Positions 1-10,559 of a stretch of DNA of 26,712 nt are shown piece after piece. Position numbers and translations under genes: made by a program. Where the stretch lies: assembly GCA_014904985.1 (NCBI GenBank), contig MU129342.1, positions 1-26,712 on the forward strand. Direction: 5' to 3'. Each line of letters starts with the position of its first letter. Positions within the stretch are counted from its first letter, which is position 1. A model generated the notes under the pieces. The model did not search any database, had not been told where the DNA came from, and saw nothing but the letters and a program-made list of their open reading frames with translations. This stretch comes from Hydnum rufescens UP504 (lineage: Eukaryota > Basidiomycota > Agaricomycetes > Cantharellales > Hydnaceae).

Positions 1-153
1 GGAACGAGGAAGAGTCACGAGATCGTGGGGCCTTTCCTGCCTTCCGCGACTGCCAAAATTTTCCTGGTTGCAACTTGTGAGCGACGTCGAGCGTGAAGCT
101 GGATGGCGAGCGCCTAACGGACATTGCTCGCCGTAGGAAACAAAGCCCATCAA

Positions 154-2796
154 ATGGTTGAAGCTACAACGCCATCCGCGAGTATCTCAGTCCGCATCGT
201 TCCTGGAGCACCTCCCCCTGTTCCACCCACAAAATCGCAGCTTAAAAAACGGAAACAGAAGACTGCAAAGGCTCGGACGTCAGGGGAGGAGGGGCTTGAT
301 TCTTCAAGGGACACTGCTCCTGCAGACCCTGTTCCGAACTCGAATTCACTGGGCGGTACGGAAGAAGAGAAAAAGACTACCGAGGCTGGACCTGAACCCG
401 AGCTTGCTCTCCATCCGTCAACTATTGCCCTCGAAGGCCAGAAGCCGCCCAGTCCCATAGTTGATCAAATTATCAACAGGCGCATCAAGGCTCTCGGAAA
501 AAAAATCGTATGTTCACGCAAACAAATATCGCCTCGTTTTGAGTCACTCAAAACGTACTTAGCAACGCATTGCTCTTCACTCGTCGAAACCGGAGTCGAC
601 TTTGAATGAGGATCAGAAACGTTCGATCGCTAGTCTGCCCAACCTTGAAGCTAGCTTGAAGGAGCTCGAAGAAATCAAGAAGGGCATCGAGGTGCTCACT
701 GGCGTTTTCTTCTCGTCGCCCCGCGTGTTTAACACGGCCTTTTGAATCGGACCCAGGTACTAGAGCATGAACAGGCAGAAAAGCAAGCGGCGCTGCGCGC
801 TGCTGAGGTGAAAGAGACTGAACAGCGGATAGCAGACGCAGTGTCATATGCTGAATCGAAGAGTATAATACGCACACGGTCTCTCGTTGCGTTTCTCGCA
901 TTGTCTACTCTTCTCGTGACACCCATTCCTCTCGCACCAGACCAGATTGGTGACCATCGCGTTCCCACCGACGAGATCGAGAGAAATGTCATTATTGAGG
1001 CCGGACGAACCCTCCTTACTCCCGAATTCGGGAGCGGGGAGAAGGATCAACTCCTCAAGGCGATTCTCGGTATCCAGCTCGAGGGCTCGTTTATGGACAT
1101 CCCTTGTAAGTGACCTCTTCGCCTCCTTGTCCGTCCATCTCTATTAGGCTCTAATGCGGGATGAACATGGAAGATGACCGTCTCCGTGAAATCGTCCAAC
1201 AATTCATCCATCCTACTACCCCGATCCCGTCAGCTCCTTCGTCTCCCCCACTTGTTGCATCCACCAACTTTCCTGAGGAAGCGACGCTCTCTGTGGAAGA
1301 CGTTTCCACGCCCACCACAGCCCAGCCACTTTCGCACCCCATAGTCCCCTCCGGCAGCGGCCTCACCACCACCAGCTCCTTCCAATTCATGTCCGAATCC
1401 GACCTTGATCTCGAACCTGTGCAAGAGTATGCCTCCACAGACCAAGCCCGTTCGACCGGCTGGGTTCACATAGACGAAATTTCCCCTCTCCACCACGAGG
1501 AAGTGGACCCTAATCTGAACGGGGCGTCATGAGCGAGGAAGTACATAACCTGGTTGAAGAAGAAGTGGAGGAGATCCAGGCGCAGGAGTTAGCTCGGGTG
1601 AAACTCCCATCGAGGTATGTTTCTATTCCTATGGTCGAATTTAGCGTCGACTGTTGGCGTCAACTCATTCTCGCATAGTCTGTCCCAGCTGAGCCGGAGC
1701 AAGCCACCCTCGATTGGGCTGCGGACGAAGGCGGCCTGCCATCCCTCTCCGCACTAGAGAATTCGTTTGGGAAGTCTGGGGCCGCCACCCCGTTGCTCCA
1801 TCCAGCTCTACCCTGCCTAATTATCTTCCGCCTCACCAGTTCGCCATACCAACGGTGACTCGAGAGCGTCACCGAACCCAAGGGAAATCACCCCCGAGCA
1901 AGGATCAGGGACTCGCCCACAACAACAACAGTCCTCTCAGGTTCAGCTCGATCCTGATGGATTTATGAGCATCCAGGGACGCCGGGCACGGGGCGGATTC
2001 CGCGGTGGTGATAGATCCCACCGCGGCCGTGGATCTTGGGATGGGCGTGGCGGGTATGGTGGACCCCGTGGTGGTGGCGGTGGCGATCGGGGAGGGCGAC
2101 GTGGAGGTGGCCCTGGGAATGAACAGGTTTAGCTCAAGCTTTTCCCTTCTCTTTCGACTGTTTGCCTTGCTGAATGCGACCACTTCTGTAGGGTGGCTTT
2201 GCAAACAGCGGGAATGAACGAGGTCCGAATGGTGCTGGGGAACCTACTCCTGGTGCCGAGTCGTATCGAGGACGAGGTGGCCCACGTGGAGGTCGTGGCT
2301 TCCCCCCTGACTTTGGTGGTAACGGTTCATATAATGGCAGTGGAGGTCGAGGTCGTGGTGGATACAACAATGGGGATTATCGTGGAGGCGGAGGATACCG
2401 CAACCATGGTGAAGAAGATGGCGGGCGTGGAAGAGGCCGGGGTCGAGGTGGAGGTGGTAAGTCTTACACTGCATCTTTCATTGTCTCGAATTCAGAATTA
2501 ATTCGCCGCTTTTTCCAGGTCCCCACCGCGGTGCCCGAGGATTTCCTGAAACACGGGCCGGCCCGCCCCCGAGGCATAAAATCTTGCTTGTGCTGTCAAT
2601 GTTGCCGTCGTCACCAGCGAAGGCGACGGTGCTGCCTCTTGGTGTGTTGCCACGAAACCCTGTCCCAGTCAGACATCATAAATATGCACGGGTGCCCCTT
2701 CTCCCGTTATTGCTTGCCAGCCAACCGGCCCTCGTCCCTCCCTATTTAACATGCATATTCACACTATTCATCACTGTTCACATATTCATGCACTGA
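154..2796 (+). CDS. RGG-box RNA-binding protein with Caprin-like helical segment
   Basis: A model with nine exons (154-507, 563-703, 757-1105, 1174-1426, 1534-1597, 1679-1791, 1865-2126, 2192-2456, 2519-2796) stays open for about 692 aa. The start is the ATG at 154. The N-terminus is Pro/Lys-rich. A charged helical segment (exons 1-3) contains LNEDQKRSIASLPNLEASL, which resembles the Caprin dimerisation region. A second helical part is followed by an acidic, Pro/Ser-rich stretch with LDWAADEGGLPSLSALE. Exons 7-9 are a long RGG/GRG array (for example RGGFRGGDR). RGG boxes bind RNA, so a role in cytoplasmic mRNA or granule biology is inferred. The introns at 508-562, 1106-1173, 2127-2191 and 2457-2518 are well supported. 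Those at 1427-1533, 1598-1678 and 1792-1864 use weak sites chosen to keep the frame; the alternative is small frameshifts. The tail after about 2575 is hydrophobic and unlike the rest, so the true stop may lie earlier. Confidence 0.7.
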
Positions 2797-4344
2797 ATCA
2801 CAATCCTTCCTTCGCCCCTCGTGAATGGCCTCCTTCAGAACCTATGCTGTGTAGATGCACACCAAATTGTAATATATATGTGGCTGTGGCAACCGAGACA
2901 CTTGCGTGGGAGTACAAAAAAGACGGGCTACATCCCTCGCAGCTGGTAATGATGGACTAGTGTTCATCCCTCCCGGCCGGGTGTCAGATTCCCAAGTGCC
3001 AGTGGCAATTTCTGTAGTTTAGCGTGCCAGAGCCACCAAGGGCATCATTCGTTAGCTACGAGACTAATCGGTCGTCTGGGTGAGTTCATTAAGGCCACCG
3101 CTTCAAAAAGCGGAATGCAAGACCTGATTTCATGGCAATCCCCACTTTTCTGGGAATATGCCTAAAAGCACATACGAGACATCAAATATATACGGAACGC
3201 ACGACGCTGGAGGTAGCCAGAACAGCACAAGAAGTGGAAACAATGCGAGTTCAAGGGAGACCTAATTATAAGAAAGAAGAAGTGCGGAAGATGGCTTAAG
3301 CTTACACCACACTGTATGAAGGCTGCCCTCATAGCTACCTGCAGCCGAAACGGCATACAAGAAAGTGCCCCACCAACATTGCCACATTGCCGCGGAGGCC
3401 CAACATGAGTTTAGCAGGCTGATTAAGCGTGATGAGCTTTTGAATAAATCTGTAAAACGGCAATTGATCGCTCAGAAAGGCCCGACGGAACTTGTCTGAC
3501 GACCACTGATACTGGGCCACAGTGCTTAGACATCGATCACAGCTTGCCGTGAGCCGCGCGAACTTGATTTCCCCATGCGGTCGCTGCAACATTAGCATCG
3601 TGTTTTGCGTCCTCACACAGTGAATGCACGTGAATGTTAAGCTTCCCTTAGATAGCAGTTGCGGAGAAAACGGCGCCTTCTCTGCGGATTACGTCATTCT
3701 ATTGTTGCTTCCTGAGCTGCACCCTCTCTGCGGGGTGATACAGCTGTGGCGGACACGTTTCCAGCTCAGGAGAACAGTGCTTCAGATAAATTGATCGTTG
3801 TTGCAAGTCCAGATCATCGATGGTGGCCATTGATAAATACCACATACTTGCAAGGCTAGTGCCGATTTCGGGAAAAGAACCGAGAACCTCCCTGGTGGGA
3901 AATGGTGCTCGCTTGTGGTGTTTGATGGGCGGGGATGGCTTGCCATCGCTTCGTCACGTGCTCGCCGGGCCCCGTTTTATTTTTGGAATATACAGCGGCG
4001 ACACGATCCGATGCGTCAATTGCAATGAACAAGATAAGAGTGATTACAAGCATCCATGTTGGGTGGAATGAGCTCACGAAGATAATCGTTCATGGCTCCT
4101 GACCAGGGATCATGGAGCATCTTTAGGCACAAAATATGTCACCTGGGAGGATGATCAGCGAATCAGAATTGATTCATGATTGGCTTGGGAATATAACGAT
4201 TGAAATACCCTCTCAGAGATAAGCATCTAGCCGCACGAACTGTGGCGTCTTCAGAAGTATTTCACCAGACGATGCATAAGGGAATTCGGGAGCGTACTTG
4301 CTTCCGGCGCGTTGTCTGTATAGACCTGGTACTTCCGTATCATC
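2797..4344. other. Intergenic stretch, no supported gene
   Basis: Open frames here are short, lack recognisable motifs, and are not joined by convincing splice sites. The interval holds the 3' flank of the RGG-box gene, including AT-rich sequence around 2750-2890. A weak tRNA-Leu-like arm pair at 3070-3120 was judged not to be a tRNA. Nothing else was recognised. Confidence 0.5.
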
Positions 4345-4641
4345 ATGGCGGATAAACCTGACGGTACGAAGACCCCGTGGCAGGACATGAAAGATGACCA
4401 GAAGAAGATCAGTTTATTGATTGATAGTTTCCCTCAAGCCGTATGGACGGGACGTCCCACCGAGACGACCAGTTCCTCAAGAATACTGAAAGACACGGAG
4501 GACGCATATCCACGAGACAGGGTATCTGCGGACAATAAATACCGGAGGGGTGGGAGTGCAATGACGACAGAAACTCGACCGTTCGGAGAAATTGCTCTTA
4601 GGTCATCAATCAGGGAACCGCAACGGGAATATAGACTGTAG
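4345..4641 (+). CDS. Small hypothetical ORF, possibly a degraded gene
   Basis: A 98-codon frame begins at an ATG in fair context (ATCATCATGGCG). Its product is hydrophilic and charged, has no signal peptide or membrane segment, and matches no family I recognise. Two short protein-like stretches follow in other plus frames with no clear splice sites: one reads VREVEAEQLVPEESLL near 4685, the other RSLGDDALSFREGARR near 4805. This could be the first exon of a degraded gene, or chance. Neighbours give no functional clue. Confidence 0.22.
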   Translation: MADKPDGTKTPWQDMKDDQKKISLLIDSFPQAVWTGRPTETTSSSRILKDTEDAYPRDRVSADNKYRRGGSAMTTETRPFGEIALRSSIREPQREYRL

Positions 4642-5186
4642 AATAATGACGGGTGGATGAAGGACATCAAATGATAACAGAGGGTACGCGAGGTCGAGGC
4701 GGAGCAGTTGGTTCCTGAGGAGTCCCTGCTGTGAACGGGCCCTCCAAGGGTGTTTTCGAAGGCAACAGCGATCCGCCGTCCAGATCACCCACCCGCGGAT
4801 GAGTCGTAGCCTGGGAGATGATGCACTTTCGTTCCGAGAAGGCGCTCGTAGGGACACCCCTTGGCTCCGCCTTGATCGTTCATTCCCAAGTGAAAAGGTC
4901 CCGACAAACAGGGCTGTATGATATCTTGAATCACAAGCGTCCGCAGAATCCGGGGTGCCACGGGTAAGCCCGATAAATCGGCGAACGAGTTGAACACTGT
5001 TTTTGGGAGCTTGTTCAAGAATGGAATTGATTGAGCATGACGAGTGAAAGAGGTGGAGTAAATCAGGGGGTCTAAGAATCGCTGGTGCCAAACGAGGTGG
5101 GAGAGACATGGTCGCCAGGGGCAAACCAAAGCAAGGGGGTGAACGTGGGCAAGGTGGAGAAAGGGGCTAGTTCGTTGAACATTACT
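4642..5186. other. Upstream region of transporter 1, no supported gene
   Basis: Open frames run on both strands, the longest being a 172-codon frame on the minus strand at 4606-5124. That frame has no recognisable domain and a composition typical of chance antisense reading. The right half is the likely upstream regulatory region of the transporter gene starting at 5344. Confidence 0.4.
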
Positions 5187-5198
5187 GTGACATGTCAC
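5187..5198. promoter_or_regulatory. 12-bp palindrome upstream of transporter 1
   Basis: GTGACATGTCAC is a perfect palindrome 145 bp before the start codon at 5344. The same 12 bases recur 185 bp before the start of the paralogous transporter at 10560. Both are followed within 20-45 bp by CCAGGTAC, and both genes have CATAGCATCTT just before the ATG. Most of the surrounding promoter sequence is not alignable by eye, so this is probably a retained transcription-factor site. The factor is unknown. The ACATGT core resembles sites bound by dimeric regulators. Confidence 0.5.
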
Positions 5199-5343
5199 AT
5201 CGTTACGGGTGAACCAGGTACCAGCCATATTCGTACACCTTACAAATCTGCCTCAACACACCACCCAAAATAATGCATCTTAAAACTCCCCATCTTTCCT
5301 CGGCCGCACTTTTCCCTCACTGCTTTCATAGCATCTTCTCGCC

Positions 5344-7909
5344 ATGGCTCCCTCTCCCCGGGCAGAATCCCTCACCAGCGCAGAAGATGAGAAAGTAGGC
5401 CCACAGGTGTTTGAGGACATCCCCAGCCTCACACTCGAGGAGGAGAAAAGGCTGTACCGCAAGATTGATCTTCGGTACTCTCTATACAAAATCCCTCGCG
5501 CGTGCTTTACTGATGTTTGAGACTCCCCAGCTTGATGCCCATCTTGTCTTTGGTGTACCTCTTAGCATTCATGGATAGAGGTCAGATACACGTCCCATTC
5601 TCGATACTTCTCATTCAGCCTCACCGTATCTGTAGGAAATATTGGTCCGTGCGAATCCCCTTCGTCCTCCCCCTTTACAGTGCCCATCTACTTTTTATAA
5701 TATCAGGTAATGCAAAACTCGAAGGTCTCGTAACACAGCTGAAGATGACCAGCCAGGATTATACCGTTGCTTTGGTGCGTTTCTTTTACTGCTATCAACG
5801 CATCGCTCGGCCCGACTCTTGACCCCACCTTCCCTTTAGGTCATGTTTTTCGTCGTACGTAAGAGCACATGCCATCCATCATGTTCTATCTCCCACCACC
5901 CCTCTCCTCGCAGCCGTATTGCCTGTTGGAGCCTCCCTCTAATTTGTTTTTGAGGAAATTCCGCCCATCACGGTAATAATTCCCTCCCACGTCGTCTCTC
6001 CCATTCTCTTTTCTAAATATGGCCATGGGTTCTACCGCAGCTATATTCCATTCCTCAACTTGTTATGGGGAATCGTGATGACCTTGATGGGTCTCGTCAA
6101 AACATATCCCCAATTTGTTGGCACCAGAATCTGTCTGGGGTTTGCGAAGCTGGCTTGTGAGTCAAAAGCGCACTCCTTACTCGCCTTTCTGATCCAACAC
6201 TCTCCCCCCAGATTTCCTGGAGTTGTATACTTGTGAGCTTGAGAGTTGAAAGACGTGACCGAACCATAACAACTTCACCTTAGCTTGACGTTCTGGTACT
6301 CACGATACCAGTTGCAAACGCGCGTCGCAATTTTCTTTGGAGCTACCACCATCGTATGCCGAATCTGTCAGTCGTCGTCTATGTGTGATGTTTAAGTACG
6401 CTTTCTTCTAGGCTGGCGCATTCTCTGGACTCTTGGCGTACGGGATCAGCTTCATGAGTGGGACGCAAGGTCTACTCGGCTGGTCTTGGATTTTTGTGCG
6501 TCCCCATTATTTAATTGAGCTCGTTTGATCACTAATACTGTCGTCGTTATTAGATCTTGGAGGGCATCGCTACAGTTGTAGTGGCTATAATCTCAGCATT
6601 CTGGCTTCATGGCTGTGATTCCCCTGAAGAAGCGTCGTTCTTAACGCCAGCCGAAAGGTCTGACCATTTGACATTGTTTCAGCCCCAGCACTTGCCGTCT
6701 GATCTCAAATTCTTGACAGAAAATTTTTATCGTACCGCCGAAGTAAGAGAATGGTACTCCCGCAGATATAACCATGGATCACGTATCTTGGGTTTGTTTA
6801 GGGCATGAATCATCCTCAGTCGGTGAAGATGAAAGTCTGAAGAGTGTATACGTGTGGAGGGCCGTGAAGGAGTGGCAGGCAAGTCTCTAGCCTCTCGCTC
6901 CTGACATCCTGACAAACTCATCACCTTCAAGGTCTGGGCTCACTCCTTGATTGCTCTGTGTATCGTAGTCCCTTTATATGCGAATGCGCTCTTTCTCCCG
7001 TAAGTTGGCATGGCCTCCTTCCTATCGTCTCCTTCTGATCTTGGTTCCCAGGTCCATCATCAAAGGGTCAGTATATGTGCCTGCTCCCACCTACTTCTTT
7101 CTTATAGCCGCTCTCTTCCTTTGTAGGTTTGGCTACAGCGTGGCCGTTTCTCAGCTTCTCACAGTCCCACCCTACGTATTCGCGGCCATCATTACCATCA
7201 CCGGTTCTCTCATCGCTGATAGGATCAAGCGTAGAAGTCCTTCCATAGTGATCGGCCTGACGATCGGTCTGATCGGCTTCGCAATCAATATCTCCAATGT
7301 GAAGTCTCGTGGCCCAAAATGTAGGTGCTGCAAATGTGGTCCCCCCATTCTGGAATATGAGAGGACTGACAGAAGTCCTTGAAGACTTCGGTACGTTTTT
7401 GTGCACGGCAGGGACATATAGTGCTTCCCTGCAACCATCGCCTGGCTTGGCAATAATCTTGCGCCCTCTACTAAACGAGGTACTATTTTTATTCTTATCA
7501 ATGGTATTCAGTATTTCAACAAGCGCTCGCATTTTTTTTATCTTTGAAGGTGTTGGGATCGCAATGCAACTCGGTCTGGGGAATATCGGTGCTATTATAG
7601 CCTCCGTATCGTATAGAACCAAAGATGAACCACACTTTACTCTTGGACGTACGTAATCATGATGCGAACCACCAAATCTCCCCCCACCGTCTTCTCTGAC
7701 CATTCACCCAACTCCCTGCAGATTCGGTTGTTATCGGTTTCACATGCACGGGGATCATAGTGACGTTTCTCGTCGCCTTGATTCTAGCGCGGATCAATGC
7801 GGACCGCGATGCTCAGGCCCTTAATGGAGAAAATTCGCTCGGATCATACACTAAAGAAGAGCTTGCGGGATTAGGCGACCGCGCGCCCGACTTCCGATAC
7901 TCCCTCTGA
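5344..7909 (+). pseudogene. ACS-family MFS transporter, paralog 1, with two frameshifts
   Basis: The exons are 5344-5474, 5531-5580, 5636-5644, 5707-5774, 5840-5854, 5914-5972, 6041-6156, 6212-6232, 6284-6353, 6412-6495, 6554-6731, 6802-6878, 6932-6999, 7052-7066, 7127-7320, 7385-7479, 7550-7648 and 7722-7909. Together they give 1537 nt. Adding two missing bases gives 512 codons plus stop. Family marks are DRGNIGNAKLEG after TM1, FPGVVYFLTFWYSRYQLQTR, GWSWIFILEGIATV, the second-half QLLTVPPY, and the C-terminal LGDRAPDFRYSL. ACS permeases (Dal5/Tna1-like) move organic anions or vitamins across the plasma membrane; the substrate cannot be told here. Compared with the paralog at 10560, one base is lost near 6140 (the CEAG motif, about codon 145) and one near 7430. 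The intron at 6879-6931 starts with GC, where the paralog has GT. It could be a recent pseudogene, or assembly error could explain the deletions. Confidence 0.85.
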
Positions 7910-7920
7910 TCATGATATGT

Positions 7921-7950
7921 GCACAGGGGGGGGGGGTGGGGTTTCTGTGC
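7921..7950. repeat. G-run flanked by short inverted repeat in 3' flank
   Basis: GCACAG at 7921 and CTGTGC at 7945 form a 6-bp inverted repeat around eleven consecutive G, one T and four more G. It lies just after the transporter 1 stop codon. It could be a structured 3' UTR element or a slippage-prone simple repeat. The length of the G-run may be unreliable. Confidence 0.4.
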
Positions 7951-9157
7951 CTCCCTCCATCGTCGTCGTCCTTGGTATTCTTGTTAGCAATGTGCACCCG
8001 CACTCGACCTGGGTTTGCGTGTTGTTTTCCTGTATCGATATTTTAACAAATCTATAGGACCGCCTATATTAGGAATGTTAAGCGGTCATACTGCTGAATA
8101 TGCGTGACAGACTTTTGATGGCCGCAATGTTTGAAGTTATCTCCGGTACCGCACCACCATCTATGAGATCAATCAAGCTGCGCTTAAAAGCTTAATCGTC
8201 GGCGTTACTGTTGCCGAGCCGGCCCAACACCAGATCATAGTATTTCAGGCGGGCTACACCTGCCGAACATTCGTCAAGGCCCTGTCCCATTGTCCTTCAA
8301 CCCAAGTCTTAGCCCCCACAGAGACTTTACTAATCACATATTCCGTGCGGTCATTTATTGAAAATTCAATGCTCCTCTTACTGTGTTTCTTCGACGCCGC
8401 CCACAACGCTCTTCCCTAATCAACAATCAACATCTTAAATTGCTTCATTCGGCACTGGCTCTATGGATTCAAAACTTGCTTGGCGAGGCTTGGAAGCCCT
8501 CAATTAATACCGGCTGAAATATTATGCAAGAGACCTCCCAAAATATCATGTGTGTGATTACATCGTCTAGTGGGGATTCCTGTAAATGGCCAGACTCTAT
8601 TGAGCCCACCTAACTGAGTGATGGGGCTATCCCTGTCTTCTGGCCAGGGAATGGCGGAATTGGGGATGGGCTCATCACTTAGTCAGCATATCCTCTTTCT
8701 CGGATGTACCAAAGTCCCTCAAGCATTTGGTTGAGCTCTGATCAAACACTCTAGTATCTTTCCTCTTGTTGTGCGAATCTAAGTGACTCCGCACTGATTC
8801 TTCAACAGAGAATCCTACCTTCACCGTATGTTATGAAATTAGGAAGAAAACCTTTATGGAGCGAGAATGAGTGCACTGCTGTGGCCACTTGAATACAAGG
8901 GGAACCGGAATGAAGAGTAGCAACGTCGGCAATACCTGAGCCGGCATTTGCCGGCTGAAGCAAGGTTTTTCTCGGATTTGACAATTATTCGTGGCCTCTA
9001 CAAAATGTTACGAACAGATTTTCTTCAATCTAGCCTGGGTTTGTGTTACAGCTCCGAAAATCTCAGTTTAGGCACAATGGGGACCGAAACGTAACATTAC
9101 TTTTTGTAGATACTTAATATGATAATTATAATTTCGTATTATTGAGGTGGGGTCATT
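7951..9157. other. Intergenic stretch, no supported gene
   Basis: Only short frames are found, with no family motif on either strand. The one structured element seen is the perfect hairpin at 8939-8956. From about 9060 to 9145 the sequence is AT-rich. No transposon ends or RNA genes were recognised. Confidence 0.5.
8939..8956. repeat. Perfect 8-bp inverted repeat with 2-nt loop
   Basis: AGCCGGCA and TGCCGGCT are exact reverse complements separated by TT. It lies in a region without genes, with no T-run or promoter context that would explain it. Confidence 0.4.
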
Positions 9158-9388
9158 GTGCAAGGGAACTTTTGGAAATGGCGGGCAAGTCAGCCTACAG
9201 AAAAAGGAAGCCATCAGAACAATTTGTGCTTGTTCTGCGATCTGGGCATAGATAGATCACATGTGATCCCAAAATACGTGTGGCACCTCGATGGCCACCT
9301 CCCTCAGGCGTCTGTTGCATTAGAACCACAAATGACGTTCCCATGCCTCACGTTCTCGCGGCAGAACCCACAAGGCGCCCACAACTAG
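9158..9388 (+). other. Short ORF with CxxC and SHVIPKYV motif
   Basis: A 76-codon frame, open from 9146, reads CLFCDLGIDRSHVIPKYV. The CxxC pair followed by S/EHVIPK is the pattern seen at the start of some HNH-like nuclease domains. The rest of that fold (a second Cys pair and the catalytic Asn/His) is not visible. There is no ATG start, since 9158 is GTG. A 14-bp palindrome, GATCACATGTGATC (9255-9268), underlies the DRSHVI codons. The best reading is a weak fragment or chance similarity. Confidence 0.2.
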
Positions 9389-10362
9389 GACATGCACATT
9401 GGAGGGAATCGCCAATAAAGTCAAATTATTATTCATATTCTTGAAAACAACGAGCCCAAAGACAGGCCAAGGTGGTGACACAAATACTCATACTTCCGGG
9501 AGAGCTGTGGCCGTGGCGTGGTCACCGGGAGTTGCAGGTCTATCTCCGTCTTTAGCTTGATGGGGGCTGCGCCGCTGCGCGCTACCATTTGCCCCAATTT
9601 GGGCGTCTTAAGGCGATCATGAAGGTCGAAAGTCTGCAACATTTGTAAGATCTACGGGTTCGGAATTGTCATTCCATTGTTTTGGACAGAGGGGCTGAAA
9701 ATCTCCAAGTGTAGATCTAGATTCATAAACAAGACCCCTGTTCTTCTGGAATCACCTCTCAGCCCCTCCTAGCCTGCACCACCCAAATTTGAAGCAACTC
9801 ATCCGCTGTCACCTGTGTCAGGAGCTCCCTTCAATTTTCAGAGTCTCGTTGTCTTGTAGCGCTCTTTGAATGATAATTGGACAAGAACAAATGAGTTGCG
9901 ATGGGGCCTGAAGAAAGGGCCAGACCCATAGCATGTGCCTGTCCCAGGGCAAATAAACTCTCATCTAACTCGAGATTTCTCCCAAAATCTGGGATGGTGA
10001 TTGAAGATCCCAGTCATAACCAACCCAGACAGCACGTGAAGGGCGATTCACCCAATCGAATGTGCGGGAGTGGACTAGCTCATCGTTCCCACGGCTGCGG
10101 CTTCTGCCAGGGTGGGACGCGATCGATCATTGCTTGTACTCCAGAGTCCGAGCATTCGGGTTTCCCTGCAATTCCACAAATTACAGTATCTAGTGCGAGC
10201 TGAACACCTTGAGAGTCCACTACAAGAGTGGACCAATGGGGATTGGCTCTCGAGGAATCGATACAAGGTCGAGAGGAACACAAATGAGCTGATTGACCGA
10301 TTCGACATGACCAGGCCCACAAACGGTCCGTTCCGGCCGGGTTCGAGAAGTATCGCGTGACC
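9389..10362. other. Intergenic stretch upstream of transporter 2
   Basis: No gene is supported. A minus-strand frame from an ATG at 9642 to 9433 has protein-like composition (for example LKTEIDLQLPVTTPRPQLSR) but no recognised family or splice partner. Plus-strand frames at 9901-10203 and 10112-10360 run into the transporter promoter and look like chance. Confidence 0.4.
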
Positions 10363-10374
10363 GTGACATGTCAC
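10363..10374. promoter_or_regulatory. 12-bp palindrome upstream of transporter 2
   Basis: This is an exact second copy of GTGACATGTCAC, 185 bp before the ATG at 10560. It is followed by CCAGGTAC about 36 bp later, as in the copy upstream of transporter 1. Its conservation between two paralogs whose remaining upstream sequence has diverged argues for a regulatory site. Confidence 0.5.
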
Positions 10375-10559
10375 GACGTGTTTCCCCTGCAGATGCAAAA
10401 TGTCGAGCCAGGTACGCCTTATTTCATCTGAGGGAGAGTTGGTGGTTGAGCGCGTTCGCTATTTCATTCTTAGATTCAAATTGTCCACTTTAAAGTAAAC
10501 TGCTCTCCTCCGTTCCCTCCCCCACACGTCTTCCATAGCATCTTGTGCCCTCCCCTGTC

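Noticed and set aside
1427..1864. Apparent frameshifts in the RGG-box gene
   Set aside because: GT-AG introns with some weak sites keep one continuous frame, so a broken gene is not required, though it remains possible.
3066..3125. tRNA-Leu-like D-arm (GTGAGTTCATTAAGGC) and anticodon arm (CCGCTTCAAAAAGCGG)
   Set aside because: No T-arm with a TTCGA-type loop follows, and no acceptor stem pairs across the interval.
4606..5124. 172-codon open frame on the minus strand
   Set aside because: No domain, signal or splice structure, and a composition typical of chance antisense reading.
7068..7703. 211-codon open frame on the minus strand
   Set aside because: It is entirely antisense to exons 14-17 of transporter 1 and encodes nothing recognisable.
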